From: Cohnella candidum
GTDB taxonomy: Bacteria > Bacillota > Bacilli > Paenibacillales > Paenibacillaceae
DNA: 64,000 nucleotides
Reading direction: 5' to 3'
NCBI RefSeq assembly: GCF_003713065.1
Contig: NZ_CP033433.1
Coordinates: forward strand, 4,613,501 to 4,677,500
Position numbers and translations under genes: made by a program. Every line of letters starts with the position of its first letter. Within the stretch, counting starts at the first letter, position 1. This document shows, piece by piece, positions 7,834-17,796 of this stretch. Under the pieces are notes generated by a model that did no database searches, was not told the origin of the DNA, and saw only the letters and a list, made by a program, of their open reading frames with translations.

Positions 7834-7861
7834 AAGCCCGACCTCACCGGTTGGGTTTTTT
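7834..7861 (+). terminator. Orphan terminator or leader attenuator
   Basis: AAGCCCGACC pairs with GGTTGGGTTT around TCACC and is followed by six T. It lies in a divergent intergenic region, about 100 bases before the SLH gene, with no gene to its left on this strand. It may end a short leader RNA. Confidence 0.5.
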
Positions 7862-7892
7862 CGTACTCACCAAACTTCATCTCCCACCGAAT

Positions 7893-7927
7893 GATACAAA
7901 ATGTATTATTAATTTGATACAATATGT
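7893..7927 (+). promoter_or_regulatory. Tandem GATACAA(A/T)ATGT repeats before the SLH gene
   Basis: Two 12-base copies (7893-7904 and 7916-7927), 11 of 12 identical and 23 bases apart, lie just upstream of the SLH gene. The spacing of about two helical turns suits paired binding of a regulator or overlapping promoters (TACAAT at 7918). Low certainty. Confidence 0.4.
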
Positions 7928-7961
7928 TTCACGATGGATAATCGCGTTGGGAGGGGCATTC

Positions 7962-10900
7962 ATGTCCGATAGTCCGGCAACGAAGTGGTTTTGTGCGAGA
8001 GTTTTCTTTTTATTACTAATGGCTGTCTGCTTATTCAGTTCCGGATTGTTTTTAGGGAAAGCTCAAGCTGCCACTCGCACGACAATCCACATTACCGATG
8101 ACTCAGCAGGAAGCTATGTGGATAGCGCGATCGGACTGCCGAACGGAAGAGTTGGATACGTGTTTTATACCAACAGCTGGAAAGATATTTGGTATAAGGT
8201 TCTCAACGCTAACGGCACGGAGGCATTCAGCAGAAAATTATTCACAAGAACGGATGACACTGTGACCTACAGGGTTTACCCTTTCGCGAGGAACGGGGGG
8301 GATACGCTCATCGTATTTGTCGAAGATACAAATAACGGCGATTCATTCGGTTATCTTAAATATTTGATTATCGATAAAGACGGCAATGTCGGCACCGCAA
8401 CAACGCTAGCAACATCCACCTATATGACTTATCCGACAAGCGCGGCCCTGCTGTCCAATGGCGGAGTGGCCGTGACTTTTCACAATGACACGGGGTTTGA
8501 TTACGGCTTGCATTTTTACGACGCGAACATGAACCCGGTCCGAACCGTAACGTTTTCCGATCAGATCAGCCAGGTCAAAAGGGTTTACTCCGTGACCGCG
8601 AACAACGATAACCGGGTGATGCTGCTCAAAAGAACGAATTCGGCCACCAACGCCTTCCAGGCAACGTTATATGATAATAGCGGAAATTTCGTAAAAGACG
8701 TTGTCAGCGGGACGAATCTTTTTGCCACTGCTTTGTCCAACGGGAACTTCGCCATCCTCTCCGGAGATCCCGCGTCCTCCCTGTCGATGAGTATATACGA
8801 TCCAAACGGGAGCGCCGTGGGGACACCGATCAACGTGGGAGGGCCCTTCGGTCCCGTCTCTGCCTACGACTACGAACCTACATGGCCGAATCCCATGCTA
8901 TTCCCCACGGCTGACGGAAGAGCCATTCTCTATGATTTCAGCAGTACGACCAAAACAGCGAGAGTGAAAGAATATACAAACGCAGGCGTGCTAATCAAGG
9001 ATTGGACGGCTGCGGATTCATCCGAATCTTCGCAATATGGATATACTCCCTACACCTTGAATCCTCAACCGGGGTTCGGGGTCTATAACGATATCTCGGG
9101 AGATTTGGTGCTGTACCAGGTGCAGTCTCCGACGATCATAATCCACCCGGCTGACCAGACGGTGACGCAAGGACAGTCCGCTTCCTTCTCCGTGACTGCC
9201 GGTGGTGACGAGCCGCTCAGTTACCAATGGAAGAAGGATGGTACCAACATTAACGGAGCGAATGCCGCTACTTTTACCATTGCCAGCGCACAATCCGGCG
9301 ACGCGGGCGTTTACACGGTTGAGGTCACCAATGGAGGGGGCAGTGTAACCAGTAATCCGGCGACGTTGGTGGTCAACCACAAGGTGACTTTCGATAAGAA
9401 CGGCGGAGATACGGATGCCTCTCCGGCGACGATAACGGTCACTCATGGAGGCAACGTAGGCACGCTGCCGACCGAGCCGACGAGTGCGGGCCACACATTC
9501 GCGGGCTGGAACACGGCTGCGGACGGAACCGGCAGCGCGTTTACCGCATCGACGGTCGTCACCGCAAACCAGACGGTGTACGCGCAATGGTCACTGAACA
9601 CGTACACAGTCACGTTCGATAAGAACGGCGGGGATACGGATGCCTCACCGGCGACGATTACAGTCACCCATGGAGGCAATGTGGGCACGCTGCCTACCGC
9701 GCCGACGCGGGCGCACTACACGTTCGCAGGCTGGAACACCGCATCGAACGGAAGCGGCAGCCCGTTCACGGCGGCAACGACCGTCACCGGCAACCAGAAC
9801 GTATACGCCCAATGGGCGCAAATTACCTATACGGTGAGCTATGTTGTTGGAGCCAATGGCTCGATCAGTTCGACGAGCGAGATGGTCGGCAGCGGCGGAA
9901 CCCCTGCAACAGTGCCGGCAGTCACTCCCGACAGCGGTTATGTGTTCGCCGGCTGGAGCAGTGACGGCGGCGTCACCAAACTCACGTCCGCGCAAGTGGC
10001 ATCGACACCGGTGACGGCTCCGATTACCTACATCGCCTACTTCATGGTGGATGTTCCCGGCGTGCCGAATATTCATTCCGCAACTGCGGGAGACGGCAAA
10101 GTCAGTCTGGGCTGGAGCCCGGTGGCCGGCGCGACAGGCTATAAAATCTACCAAAGCGTAACTTCCAGCACCTACGGAACGGAAGCATTAACCGTTACCG
10201 GTTCGGTATATGGAGCGGATGTGACCGGGTTGACCAATGGAACGACTTATTATTTCGTCGTTACGGCAATGAACGGGAGCGGCGAGAGCTCAGCTTCCAA
10301 CCAGGTGAGCGCAACGCCGATGACAGTCCCACTGGCACCGACCAACGTCGTGGCGACTGCAGGAGACGGCCAAGCGACCATCACGTTCACCCCTTCGACG
10401 AACAATGGCGGAAGCGCCGTGACCGGCTATCAGGTGATATCTTCTCCCGGCGGTATCGTTGTGAGCGGGACAACGAATACGATTAACGTTACGGGATTGA
10501 CGAACGGAACGTCCTATACTTTTACGGTAAAAGCGATCAACAGCGCGGGAAGCAGTCCGGCTTCCGCGGCCTCCGCTCCCGTCACGCCGAGTGCGCCTGC
10601 CACGAGCACGACCGGGTCTACAAACTCGACCGGGAATCAGAGTCAGGCAGTGGAAATTCTGGTCAACGGCAAGGCGGTGCAGAATGCAGGAATGGCGACG
10701 AAAACCGTAAGGAAGGAGCAAACCGCTACGACCGTCGTTGTCGATCCGCAGAAAATAGGGGAGAAGCTGACGGCTGAAGGCCAGGGTGCAGTGATCACGA
10801 TTCGGGTCCGTACGCAATCCGACGTTATCGTGGGCGAATTGAACGGTCGGCTGGTCAAAGCCATGAAACAAAATGAAGCGGTCGTCGTGATCAAGACGGA

Positions 10901-11867
10901 GAACGCAACCTTTACTTTGCCGGCCCAGCTAATCAATATCGGTGCCCTGCAGGATATCGATCTTCAAATCGAAATCGGCAAGCCTGCCGCCGACATGATG
11001 AAGGTCGTGGAAAATACCGCGGCTTCCGGAGGGTTCGCGATCGTCGTGCCTCCAATCGAATTCACGGTAAAAGCGACCTCCGGCAATACGACGGTTGAGA
11101 TCCCGAAGTTCAACGGTTTTGTGGAACGTACCATTGCCATACCGGACGGAGTAGATCCCCATAAGATCACTACCGGAGTCGTGATCGAACCGGATGGAAC
11201 CGTGCGTCAAGTGCCGACGAAGATCATTAACGTTGAAGGGAAGTATTACGCCAAAATCAGCAGCCCGACGAATGGAACGTACTCCGTTGTTTGGAATCCG
11301 CGCGAGTTTAAGGATGTAGCCGGACATTGGGCTAAAGCAGCCGTGAACGACTTGGGCTCCAGAATGGTGATTAGCGGTATAACCGCGGACCTCTTCCAAC
11401 CGGATCAAGATATAACCCGAGCGGAATTCGCGGCAATTATGGTTCGTGGCTTGGGATTGAAGCTCGAAAGCGGAAATTTCCCGTTCTCTGACGTGAAGCC
11501 TTCGGATTGGTTCAGCAGCGCGGTGTCGACCGCTCACTCGTACGGGCTGATCAGCGGATTCGAAGACGGAACGTTCCGCCCAACGGCGAAAATAACGAGA
11601 GAACAAGCCATGGTGATCGTGGCAAAAGCGATGCGATTCACGAATTTGAAGGCAAAGATTCCGGCCGGTTCGGCAGAAGATTGGCTGAAGCCGTATGCAG
11701 ATTCGATAAACATTTCGGAATGGGCGAAGAACGGCGTTGCCGACAGCATAAGTGCGGGAATCGTTTCGGGACGAAATGAAAGCCTTTTGGCTCCCAAAGC
11801 TTATATTTCGAGAGCGGAAGTTGCCGTACTGATCCAGCGTTTGCTTCAAAAATCGGATTTGATATGA
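7962..11867 (+). CDS. SLH-domain surface protein with Ig, Flg_new and FN3 domains
   Basis: 1301 residues from the ATG at 7962 (GGGAGGGG ribosome binding site); the frame is open further upstream across the terminator, which is not coding. Order: signal peptide (to about 40, ending AQA), a repetitive beta-rich region to about 385, an Ig-like domain (about 390-470), two near-identical Listeria-Bacteroides repeats (about 472-620, each with VTFDKNGGDTDASPATITVT and AGWNT) plus one diverged repeat to about 697, two fibronectin type III domains (to about 872), a Ser/Thr/Gly linker, a conserved beta-rich domain (about 890-1110), then three SLH motifs (about 1114-1300, e.g. DVAGHWA, ITRAEFAAIMVR) that bind secondary cell-wall polymer. 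Probably an adhesin or matrix protein exposed on the S-layer; ligand unknown. Confidence 0.9.
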   Translation: MSDSPATKWFCARVFFLLLMAVCLFSSGLFLGKAQAATRTTIHITDDSAGSYVDSAIGLPNGRVGYVFYTNSWKDIWYKVLNANGTEAFSRKLFTRTDDTVTYRVYPFARNGGDTLIVFVEDTNNGDSFGYLKYLIIDKDGNVGTATTLATSTYMTYPTSAALLSNGGVAVTFHNDTGFDYGLHFYDANMNPVRTVTFSDQISQVKRVYSVTANNDNRVMLLKRTNSATNAFQATLYDNSGNFVKDVVSGTNLFATALSNGNFAILSGDPASSLSMSIYDPNGSAVGTPINVGGPFGPVSAYDYEPTWPNPMLFPTADGRAILYDFSSTTKTARVKEYTNAGVLIKDWTAADSSESSQYGYTPYTLNPQPGFGVYNDISGDLVLYQVQSPTIIIHPADQTVTQGQSASFSVTAGGDEPLSYQWKKDGTNINGANAATFTIASAQSGDAGVYTVEVTNGGGSVTSNPATLVVNHKVTFDKNGGDTDASPATITVTHGGNVGTLPTEPTSAGHTFAGWNTAADGTGSAFTASTVVTANQTVYAQWSLNTYTVTFDKNGGDTDASPATITVTHGGNVGTLPTAPTRAHYTFAGWNTASNGSGSPFTAATTVTGNQNVYAQWAQITYTVSYVVGANGSISSTSEMVGSGGTPATVPAVTPDSGYVFAGWSSDGGVTKLTSAQVASTPVTAPITYIAYFMVDVPGVPNIHSATAGDGKVSLGWSPVAGATGYKIYQSVTSSTYGTEALTVTGSVYGADVTGLTNGTTYYFVVTAMNGSGESSASNQVSATPMTVPLAPTNVVATAGDGQATITFTPSTNNGGSAVTGYQVISSPGGIVVSGTTNTINVTGLTNGTSYTFTVKAINSAGSSPASAASAPVTPSAPATSTTGSTNSTGNQSQAVEILVNGKAVQNAGMATKTVRKEQTATTVVVDPQKIGEKLTAEGQGAVITIRVRTQSDVIVGELNGRLVKAMKQNEAVVVIKTENATFTLPAQLINIGALQDIDLQIEIGKPAADMMKVVENTAASGGFAIVVPPIEFTVKATSGNTTVEIPKFNGFVERTIAIPDGVDPHKITTGVVIEPDGTVRQVPTKIINVEGKYYAKISSPTNGTYSVVWNPREFKDVAGHWAKAAVNDLGSRMVISGITADLFQPDQDITRAEFAAIMVRGLGLKLESGNFPFSDVKPSDWFSSAVSTAHSYGLISGFEDGTFRPTAKITREQAMVIVAKAMRFTNLKAKIPAGSAEDWLKPYADSINISEWAKNGVADSISAGIVSGRNESLLAPKAYISRAEVAVLIQRLLQKSDLI

Positions 11868-11940
11868 TCGTATAAGAGTATCTAGAATTTCTAAGGGTGA
11901 CAAAGATGAATCGAAAATATTGTTGTTAAAGCAAGTAAAG

Positions 11941-11971
11941 AAATGCGCCCCCAATCAATGGGGGCGCATTT
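11941..11971. terminator. Bidirectional terminator between convergent genes
   Basis: AAATGCGCCCCC pairs perfectly with GGGGGCGCATTT around AATCAAT. It serves the SLH gene and the convergent minus-strand gene. Confidence 0.88.
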
Positions 11972-11982
11972 GTCATCTTAGC

Positions 11983-13452
11983 TTATTTCAGCGAAGCGCT
12001 ATAAACATTATGGCCTTCCTTCTCCGTATAATACACCTTCCCGCCCTCGACAGCCGAGCTGCTGACCACATCGGAAGTTTTGAAAACGATATTGCCATTC
12101 AGATCATAAACGACAAGCGTGTACGGCGTATTGGCTTCTTTGACGAATGTGCACAGGACGTAGCCATCGTCTTCGGTTACCGATGCGAGTTTGGATTCGG
12201 GGTTCAGATGTTCTTCCGGCCCGCCTTCCAAAGAGAATCGATAGAGGTCGCCGTCGCTGTTCAGATAAACGTTGTTCCCGATAATCGCGAATCCCGTCGC
12301 TTCCAGATCGCTGACCCGAGTGGTCTCGTTGGTTACCAGATTGATTTTGTGGAGGCGGCTGAAATCCGTGTCCTTCTCCATGTTGTAAGCCAGTACATAA
12401 AGATCGTGATCGATCAAGCTGAGATCGCGGCTGCTGCTGCCCGTGGATCCTCCATTAGCTAGAGCTTTCATAGTCTCGCCATATACGTAAGCGGGATCGC
12501 CGGCCGGCTTTGCTTCCTGGGTTCCGATTGCCACGCTCAAATTGTTCGGGCTCGGCGGAAAGCCTTGTCTCACTTTGATTTTCGTGTCTCCGAACGTCCG
12601 AAACGTCAGGTAACCGGACTCCGCGAGTTCGAATTTACCCTTCTCGTTCAACCTAAAGTATTCATCATGTCCCATGATGGCTCCGCCTTGATGGTAGGAC
12701 AGCCATAGACTTCCGTCTTGCACGTACAAGCTGCCTGTCACGCGGGATTTTCCGTCCCCTTCGCTCCAGATCGGAAGCTGAGTGAGCGTCACGGATTTGC
12801 CGATGGTTCCGACTTTGGAACTTACCACGGCTCCGTCTTTTCCGATAGCGTATTTGTATCCTTGGTAGAGGGTTGCGCCGTCCGCGGTTGTTCCGGGCAT
12901 GGAGGCCGCTTTCGTGACCTTCGGATTGGTGGACGAGACGGCTAGTCCCGTTTTGGAATCAAAATGATAAGACCATCCGAGTTCCTTCACGGCGTAGCTC
13001 CAGGTAAGCGGAAAATACGTCACGTTGCGGAATGAGAGGAACGGGTACTGCCCCTGATCGGCGTCTCGAATGACTTTTCCGTTCAAATGAAGGTCGCCCG
13101 TCCGGATCGTTGCCGTCTGCGTCTTCTTATTCACGAACATTCCCCGCACATCGCGATAAGCGGCGGCGACACGGGTTTGATTGATCGCCAGTCCATTGTT
13201 GCTGTCCCAGGTCGTTTCCACCCCGAGGAACCGGCTGTCATTGTAGGTCATCGGAAAATAGGTAATGTCCTTGTACACGATCAGCGGGTACTGCCGATAA
13301 GCGTTATCGATCTTAATCCCGTTGAGGGACACGTTAAAGCTCGGCAAAGTCACGCTCACTTGGCTGGGTGCAGCAAAAAGAGTTTGCGGAATCGCCAAGG
13401 TGAACAACAGCGTCAGTATCGATACCAAAAATGCAGCGTTCTTTTTCATCAT
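11983..13452 (-). CDS. Secreted stalk/DUF5050-like propeller protein
   Basis: 489 residues. Signal peptide 1-28 (LFAAPSQ cleavage region). Two repeats (about 40-100 and 115-170, each with YFPMTY/YFPLTW and a LxNGxxI strand) resemble the copper-amine-oxidase N-terminal stalk domain common on Paenibacillus surfaces. The C-terminal 300 residues contain propeller-like repeats (LYRFSLEGG, NVYLNSDGD) like DUF5050. GGGAGGAG precedes tandem ATGs. No amine-oxidase catalytic domain is present. Probably an extracytoplasmic sensor or binding protein. Confidence 0.75.
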   Translation of the reverse strand: MMKKNAAFLVSILTLLFTLAIPQTLFAAPSQVSVTLPSFNVSLNGIKIDNAYRQYPLIVYKDITYFPMTYNDSRFLGVETTWDSNNGLAINQTRVAAAYRDVRGMFVNKKTQTATIRTGDLHLNGKVIRDADQGQYPFLSFRNVTYFPLTWSYAVKELGWSYHFDSKTGLAVSSTNPKVTKAASMPGTTADGATLYQGYKYAIGKDGAVVSSKVGTIGKSVTLTQLPIWSEGDGKSRVTGSLYVQDGSLWLSYHQGGAIMGHDEYFRLNEKGKFELAESGYLTFRTFGDTKIKVRQGFPPSPNNLSVAIGTQEAKPAGDPAYVYGETMKALANGGSTGSSSRDLSLIDHDLYVLAYNMEKDTDFSRLHKINLVTNETTRVSDLEATGFAIIGNNVYLNSDGDLYRFSLEGGPEEHLNPESKLASVTEDDGYVLCTFVKEANTPYTLVVYDLNGNIVFKTSDVVSSSAVEGGKVYYTEKEGHNVYSASLK

Positions 13453-13515
13453 CTAAGTCACTCCTCCCGATTAAGTAGAACGATCTAAGAGGATAAATGT
13501 TGCACGGTTGCCGAA

Positions 13516-13543
13516 AAAAGCCGACCCCGTGAGGTCGGCTTTT
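13516..13543 (-). terminator. Terminator of the kinase-regulator-MFS operon
   Basis: AAAAGCCGACC / GGTCGGCTTTT hairpin with a T run on the minus strand, immediately after the MFS gene. Nearly the same sequence as the ssrA terminator at 2003-2031. Confidence 0.85.
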
Positions 13544-13544
13544 C

Positions 13545-14834
13545 CTATAACGTTTTGTTCAACTTTCCCTGCTGGACGGCCGTCTGTCGCTGACCGCCCC
13601 CACGAGACCATATCACCACGGGAATCAGAATCAGGGACATGATACCGCCGGCCAAGGAAAGCGTGGCATAACTGGTGCCCGCCATAACCATGCCGGATAA
13701 GGTGCCGCCGGAAGCTCCTGCCAGCGCAACCAACACGTCCACCGTGCCTTGCGTCTTGGCCCGCGAAGACGACTGCGTCGAATCGACAATGAGCGCCGTG
13801 CCGCTGATCAAGCCGAAGTTCCACCCTAAACCCAGCAATGCAAGGGCCAGAACCAAGTACACGAGGGAATCTCCCGGTGCGGCAGCCGCCAGTACGCCTG
13901 CAAGAAGCAAGGTCGCTCCCGAAGCGATGGTCATCGCCATCCGGCCAATCTTATCGACTAAGATACCGGTCACGAGGGAGGGAAGGTACATCGCTCCGAT
14001 ATGGATGCCGATGACGAGACCGACTTCGCGGAGCCCGTGGCCATGATGCTGCATATGTACGGGCGTCATGGTCATGATGGCCACCATCACGATTTGAGTG
14101 AGCACCATGATCGCAGCGCCTACCGCTACGCCTCTTTTATTGAGCGGTTGTAGAACGGCAGCCGTACCTTCCGCAGCTTGCCCGGTATGTTGCTGAGCTT
14201 GCGCGATCGCTTTGGCCACGATCAGGGGATCCGGACGAAGCAACACGAAAACGACAAGACCCGCCGATAGGAATGCCGCTGCACCGAGCAGAAAAGGACC
14301 CGCGAGTGCGGGGATGCCGAGTGAGCTCGCAAAGCGGCCCATGACATCCACCAGGTTCGGACCGGCTACCGCACCGAACGTCGTCGAAACCAATGCGATG
14401 CTGACCGCCGTCGCTCTCTGCTTGGCGCTCGCCAAATCCGTGCCGGCATAACGAGCTTGCAGATTGGTCGCCGTACCAGCGCCGTAAATCAGCAGGGAGA
14501 CGAATAACAGGAATACGCTGTTCAGCACGGCAGCCGAGACAACGCCGATCGCGCCAAGCCCGCCGGCAAGAAATCCTGCCGTAAGACCTGTCCGGCGCCC
14601 CAAACGCTGAGAAAGCCTTCCGACCCAAAACGCAGCTCCTGCGGACCCCAATGTCAGCAGACCTGCCGGCAATCCTGCATACGCATTCGTTCCAAGCATT
14701 TGCTGCGCGAGGAGCGCGCCCACCGTAACCCCCGCCGCCAGCCCGGCACCGCCGAATATTTGCGAAAGACTGACGATGAATAACGTCCGTTTATATAGAG
14801 CTCTCTGCTTGTCGGGGGTATCAAATTCGTGCAA
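13545..14834 (-). CDS. MFS transporter, YcbE/YdeG-like
   Basis: About 429 residues with about 12 membrane segments. GRLSQRLGRR near residue 70 and VDKIGRMAM near 280 are the MFS motif A pair. A His-rich loop (HMQHHGHG) precedes the second half. The open frame begins at a GTG at 14843 that sits on the ribosome binding site; TTG at 14834 has GAGAGG at eight bases and is preferred. It follows a response regulator by a few bases and is therefore probably cotranscribed with, and regulated by, the two-component system. Substrate unknown. Confidence 0.85.
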   Translation of the reverse strand: MHEFDTPDKQRALYKRTLFIVSLSQIFGGAGLAAGVTVGALLAQQMLGTNAYAGLPAGLLTLGSAGAAFWVGRLSQRLGRRTGLTAGFLAGGLGAIGVVSAAVLNSVFLLFVSLLIYGAGTATNLQARYAGTDLASAKQRATAVSIALVSTTFGAVAGPNLVDVMGRFASSLGIPALAGPFLLGAAAFLSAGLVVFVLLRPDPLIVAKAIAQAQQHTGQAAEGTAAVLQPLNKRGVAVGAAIMVLTQIVMVAIMTMTPVHMQHHGHGLREVGLVIGIHIGAMYLPSLVTGILVDKIGRMAMTIASGATLLLAGVLAAAAPGDSLVYLVLALALLGLGWNFGLISGTALIVDSTQSSSRAKTQGTVDVLVALAGASGGTLSGMVMAGTSYATLSLAGGIMSLILIPVVIWSRGGGQRQTAVQQGKLNKTL

Positions 14835-14846
14835 GGCGTTCACCTC

Positions 14847-15497
14847 TCATTCGTCATTCAATTCATCACTGGTTGACCGATAAAGCATGCCGGCCTCGTG
14901 ACGATCCGCAACCTGCAGCTTATTAAGGATATTGGAAATGTGGTTCGCAACGGTTTTGGGACTCAGGTGAAGGGCCGCGGCAATTTTGGCATTCGTGTAG
15001 TCGTCTTTAATGAATTGCAAAATTTCCATTTCCCTCGCGGTCAGCTCTGCCAATGCCGGATTGAGCGGGGCGTTCTGCTTCGTCACCGAGAAGTAATCCA
15101 TCATTCTGGAGGCGATATCGGTGCTGAAAACAGCGCCGCCGTTGCCCACCATCCGAATGGACTGCAGCAACTCCATCTCCCCGGCATCCTTCAATACGTA
15201 TCCCCGGGCCCCGGACTGCATCGCGCTAAAAACGGACTTGTCGTTTGCGAGCATGGTGACGATGAGGATTTTAATCCGGGAATCCTTCTCCATAATCAGG
15301 CGAGTGGCCTCAATCCCATTAATGCCCGGCATGCGAATATCCATCACGATGACATCCGGTTGAAGCCGTACAGCCAGCTCAACGGCCTCTTCCCCGGTCG
15401 AAGCTTCCCCGATTACTTCCAAATCGTCCGTGGTTTGAATCAAATTGCGTACTCCGCTTCGAAAAAGCGGATGATCGTCGGCCAACAAAATTTTCAT
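14847..15497 (-). CDS. NarL/LuxR-type response regulator
   Basis: 216 residues. Receiver domain 1-120 with acidic pair ADDHPLFR, phosphoacceptor in VIVMDIRMPG (about D54) and conserved Lys in GYVLKDAG. C-terminal LuxR-type helix-turn-helix (about 150-205, LTAREMEILQ and LSPKTVANHISNIL). Overlaps the kinase gene by four bases, so the pair is coupled. Expected to activate the downstream MFS gene or the divergent membrane protein gene. Confidence 0.95.
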   Translation of the reverse strand: MKILLADDHPLFRSGVRNLIQTTDDLEVIGEASTGEEAVELAVRLQPDVIVMDIRMPGINGIEATRLIMEKDSRIKILIVTMLANDKSVFSAMQSGARGYVLKDAGEMELLQSIRMVGNGGAVFSTDIASRMMDYFSVTKQNAPLNPALAELTAREMEILQFIKDDYTNAKIAAALHLSPKTVANHISNILNKLQVADRHEAGMLYRSTSDELNDE

Positions 15498-17587
15498 GCG
15501 CTTTCCTCTCCTTTGGCACCGAACGGGATGACAGCTTTAATCACGGTCCCACCGGTGTCGCGCGGTTCCACCGTACAGTGACCTCCGAGCTCGGCAGCCC
15601 GTTCTTGAATGGAATTCAGGCCGATGCCTCCGCCGGGCTCCGGCTGCACAAGGCGAGAAAGGCCGATCCCGTTGTCTTCGATCTGCATGATGAGTTTGTC
15701 ATTGTGAACGTCTATGTTGATATCACAACTCGTCGCCCTTGCATGCTTCACGACATTCACGAAGGATTCCACGACGATGCGATAAGCGGCGACCTCTACT
15801 GCAGCGGGCAGCGGAGGAAGCTGCTCGGGGCCATGCAGGCGAACGGTCAATTCGGGGAGATGCATTTGGTCGATGCGCGCTTGGATCGCGCCTAGCAAGC
15901 CAAACTCATCCAAGGCCGGCGGGCGCATGTCGTGAACCAAGGTTCGAATATCCGTCACCGTGGAACGGATTTCCCCGCGAAGCTCCGAGAGCATTTGCTT
16001 CGCGGTATCGGGATTTTTGCCGATGTACTGTTCGGCCGCGGCGACATTGAAACCAAGCGACAATAGCCGGGGCGCAAGTTCGTCATGCAAATTTCGCCGA
16101 ATTTGCCTTCGTTCCTCCTCCCGTGCTAACACAAGCTTTTCCCGGGACTCCTGCAGGTCGCCCGCAAGAAGCTTCATGCCCAGATGCATTTTCACGTTTT
16201 GGACGATCGGGCCGGCTTGGCGCAACATGACTTCCAGCAGCTTTCGGTCATCCGAGGAGAAGGTTTCGTCCGGAGAACGGCTTGAGATCGTCAGCGATCC
16301 GACACGTTCCCCTCCGTGCAGAATCGGGAAGTGATAGGTGTCGTATCGCGTGACGCCCGAAGCTGCCGCCAATTGCGGCACGCCGTTAACATCAATCGAT
16401 ATCGCCGCATAAGGCAGACGCAGCGCGTCCCGGACGGACTCCGCGACAACCTTCACCATTTCCTCGGGGTCGATCGGTTTGATCAACTGATTGCCAAGGC
16501 CGGCCAATATGGCATAAGGATCATCATGCCTGCCTTTCATCAGACGTTTTAGAAGCTTTTGCAGCCATTCTTTGAGGGGCCCGAACATGACGGCGACAAT
16601 CGCGGTGGCGATCAACGAAACCCAGTAATTGCCCCGGGCCTGAAATAAATTCCCCAGATACCAGACGGAGAGTGAGTAGACGAGCAGGATGGAAAGCGAT
16701 AAAGCTCCGTACAGAAGCGTCCGATTCACCAGCGGATCGATATCCCACAACCGATGGCGAAGCACCGCGAACGCAAGCGTGAGGGGGATGATGGAGACGG
16801 CAACCGACAGCACAGCAATTAAGGAGATATAGGTGATCGGATTAGGCGAGGGGAGCAGCACGATGAATCCGCTGGTCACGAAGAAACCGAGAAAGGACAT
16901 TGCGGCGCCATACACGACCCATTTGGTCTGCTGCCCATGCTCACGGTTAATCCGCTTCAGATAAGAATGGATTTGCGACCCTAGGGCGGTCACGATCATA
17001 ATTCCGTAGTACATGATCCTAAGATGACCGGGCCAAACCTTGAGATCAAGCGGCGTTCCGGGGAAGGTCAGACTCAGCAGCTGGACCAAGCAGAACGGAA
17101 CGTAAGCGGCCATTGTCCATGGCGTTGTCAGCTTGCCATTCGGAAATAGCAGCAAAAATAAAAACAGCGCCATTCTTCCGACGACCGCGATGAATTCCGT
17201 CCATGACGCAATAGCCGGGCGCCCCTCAGCGGCAAGATACAACAGGGACGAAAACGTGCAGCCGTACGTAACGAGAGCGACCGCCGCAAGGAGTGCCATC
17301 CCGTCCCGTTTGCTTTTGAGAAGAATGACGACCGCCGCCGCGAAATAAACCAAAGCCAGCCCGCAATCATTGAGCACGAAAGCCAAAGCGTAGGAGTCCG
17401 GCGTCAGGCGGTATCGGCTTAACGTCTCAATCGTATAAAACAAGGGTCCGATCGGCTCGCAGGATTGAAGAAAGCATTTCGACCGCAATAAATCGTAATA
17501 GACAGGTATATTTCGGATAAAAAATAGCGAGGCAGCCGCAATCATCAGATAAGCGAGAATTTGCAGCGATAGATTCCTGAGTCTCAT
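15494..17587 (-). CDS. NarL-family sensor histidine kinase
   Basis: About 697 residues from the ATG at 17587 (AGGTGAT ribosome binding site); TTG/ATG codons further upstream are possible. Multiple N-terminal membrane helices (to about 330), a GAF-like region (about 370-490), then a HisKA_3 domain with the phosphorylated His in RRNLHDELAPRL (about residue 500) and a HATPase domain with EDNGIGL and GGIGLNSIQERA. DesK/LiaS-like layout. The sensed signal is unknown; the membrane-heavy input suggests envelope or lipid state. Confidence 0.93.
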   Translation of the reverse strand: MRLRNLSLQILAYLMIAAASLFFIRNIPVYYDLLRSKCFLQSCEPIGPLFYTIETLSRYRLTPDSYALAFVLNDCGLALVYFAAAVVILLKSKRDGMALLAAVALVTYGCTFSSLLYLAAEGRPAIASWTEFIAVVGRMALFLFLLLFPNGKLTTPWTMAAYVPFCLVQLLSLTFPGTPLDLKVWPGHLRIMYYGIMIVTALGSQIHSYLKRINREHGQQTKWVVYGAAMSFLGFFVTSGFIVLLPSPNPITYISLIAVLSVAVSIIPLTLAFAVLRHRLWDIDPLVNRTLLYGALSLSILLVYSLSVWYLGNLFQARGNYWVSLIATAIVAVMFGPLKEWLQKLLKRLMKGRHDDPYAILAGLGNQLIKPIDPEEMVKVVAESVRDALRLPYAAISIDVNGVPQLAAASGVTRYDTYHFPILHGGERVGSLTISSRSPDETFSSDDRKLLEVMLRQAGPIVQNVKMHLGMKLLAGDLQESREKLVLAREEERRQIRRNLHDELAPRLLSLGFNVAAAEQYIGKNPDTAKQMLSELRGEIRSTVTDIRTLVHDMRPPALDEFGLLGAIQARIDQMHLPELTVRLHGPEQLPPLPAAVEVAAYRIVVESFVNVVKHARATSCDINIDVHNDKLIMQIEDNGIGLSRLVQPEPGGGIGLNSIQERAAELGGHCTVEPRDTGGTVIKAVIPFGAKGEESA

Positions 17588-17796
17588 CACGATCACCTGG
17601 CCCGCCATTTTGGATGCCATTATTATATCAACCAAGAAAATCCATGCATAGAACGACTCTCCCGGACCTTTCGTTTCCCGAATCTCCTACCGAAACTTCC
17701 CGACCGAAATAGGTATGCCCTGCCCTCGTGATCGGGAATGCCGCCTTGTTATGATTCATTTGTAAAACAGTTAAGTTCCTGGAGGTTATGAAACGG

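Noticed and set aside
9379..9820. Repeated DNA that might suggest a CRISPR or satellite array
   Set aside because: It is two in-frame Flg_new protein repeats about 220 bp each with no spacers.
2003..13543. Near-identical hairpins at 2003-2031 and 13516-13543 as ends of a mobile element
   Set aside because: Both sit right behind gene ends with T tracts and behave as terminators; there is no transposase between them and the orientation and flanks do not fit.
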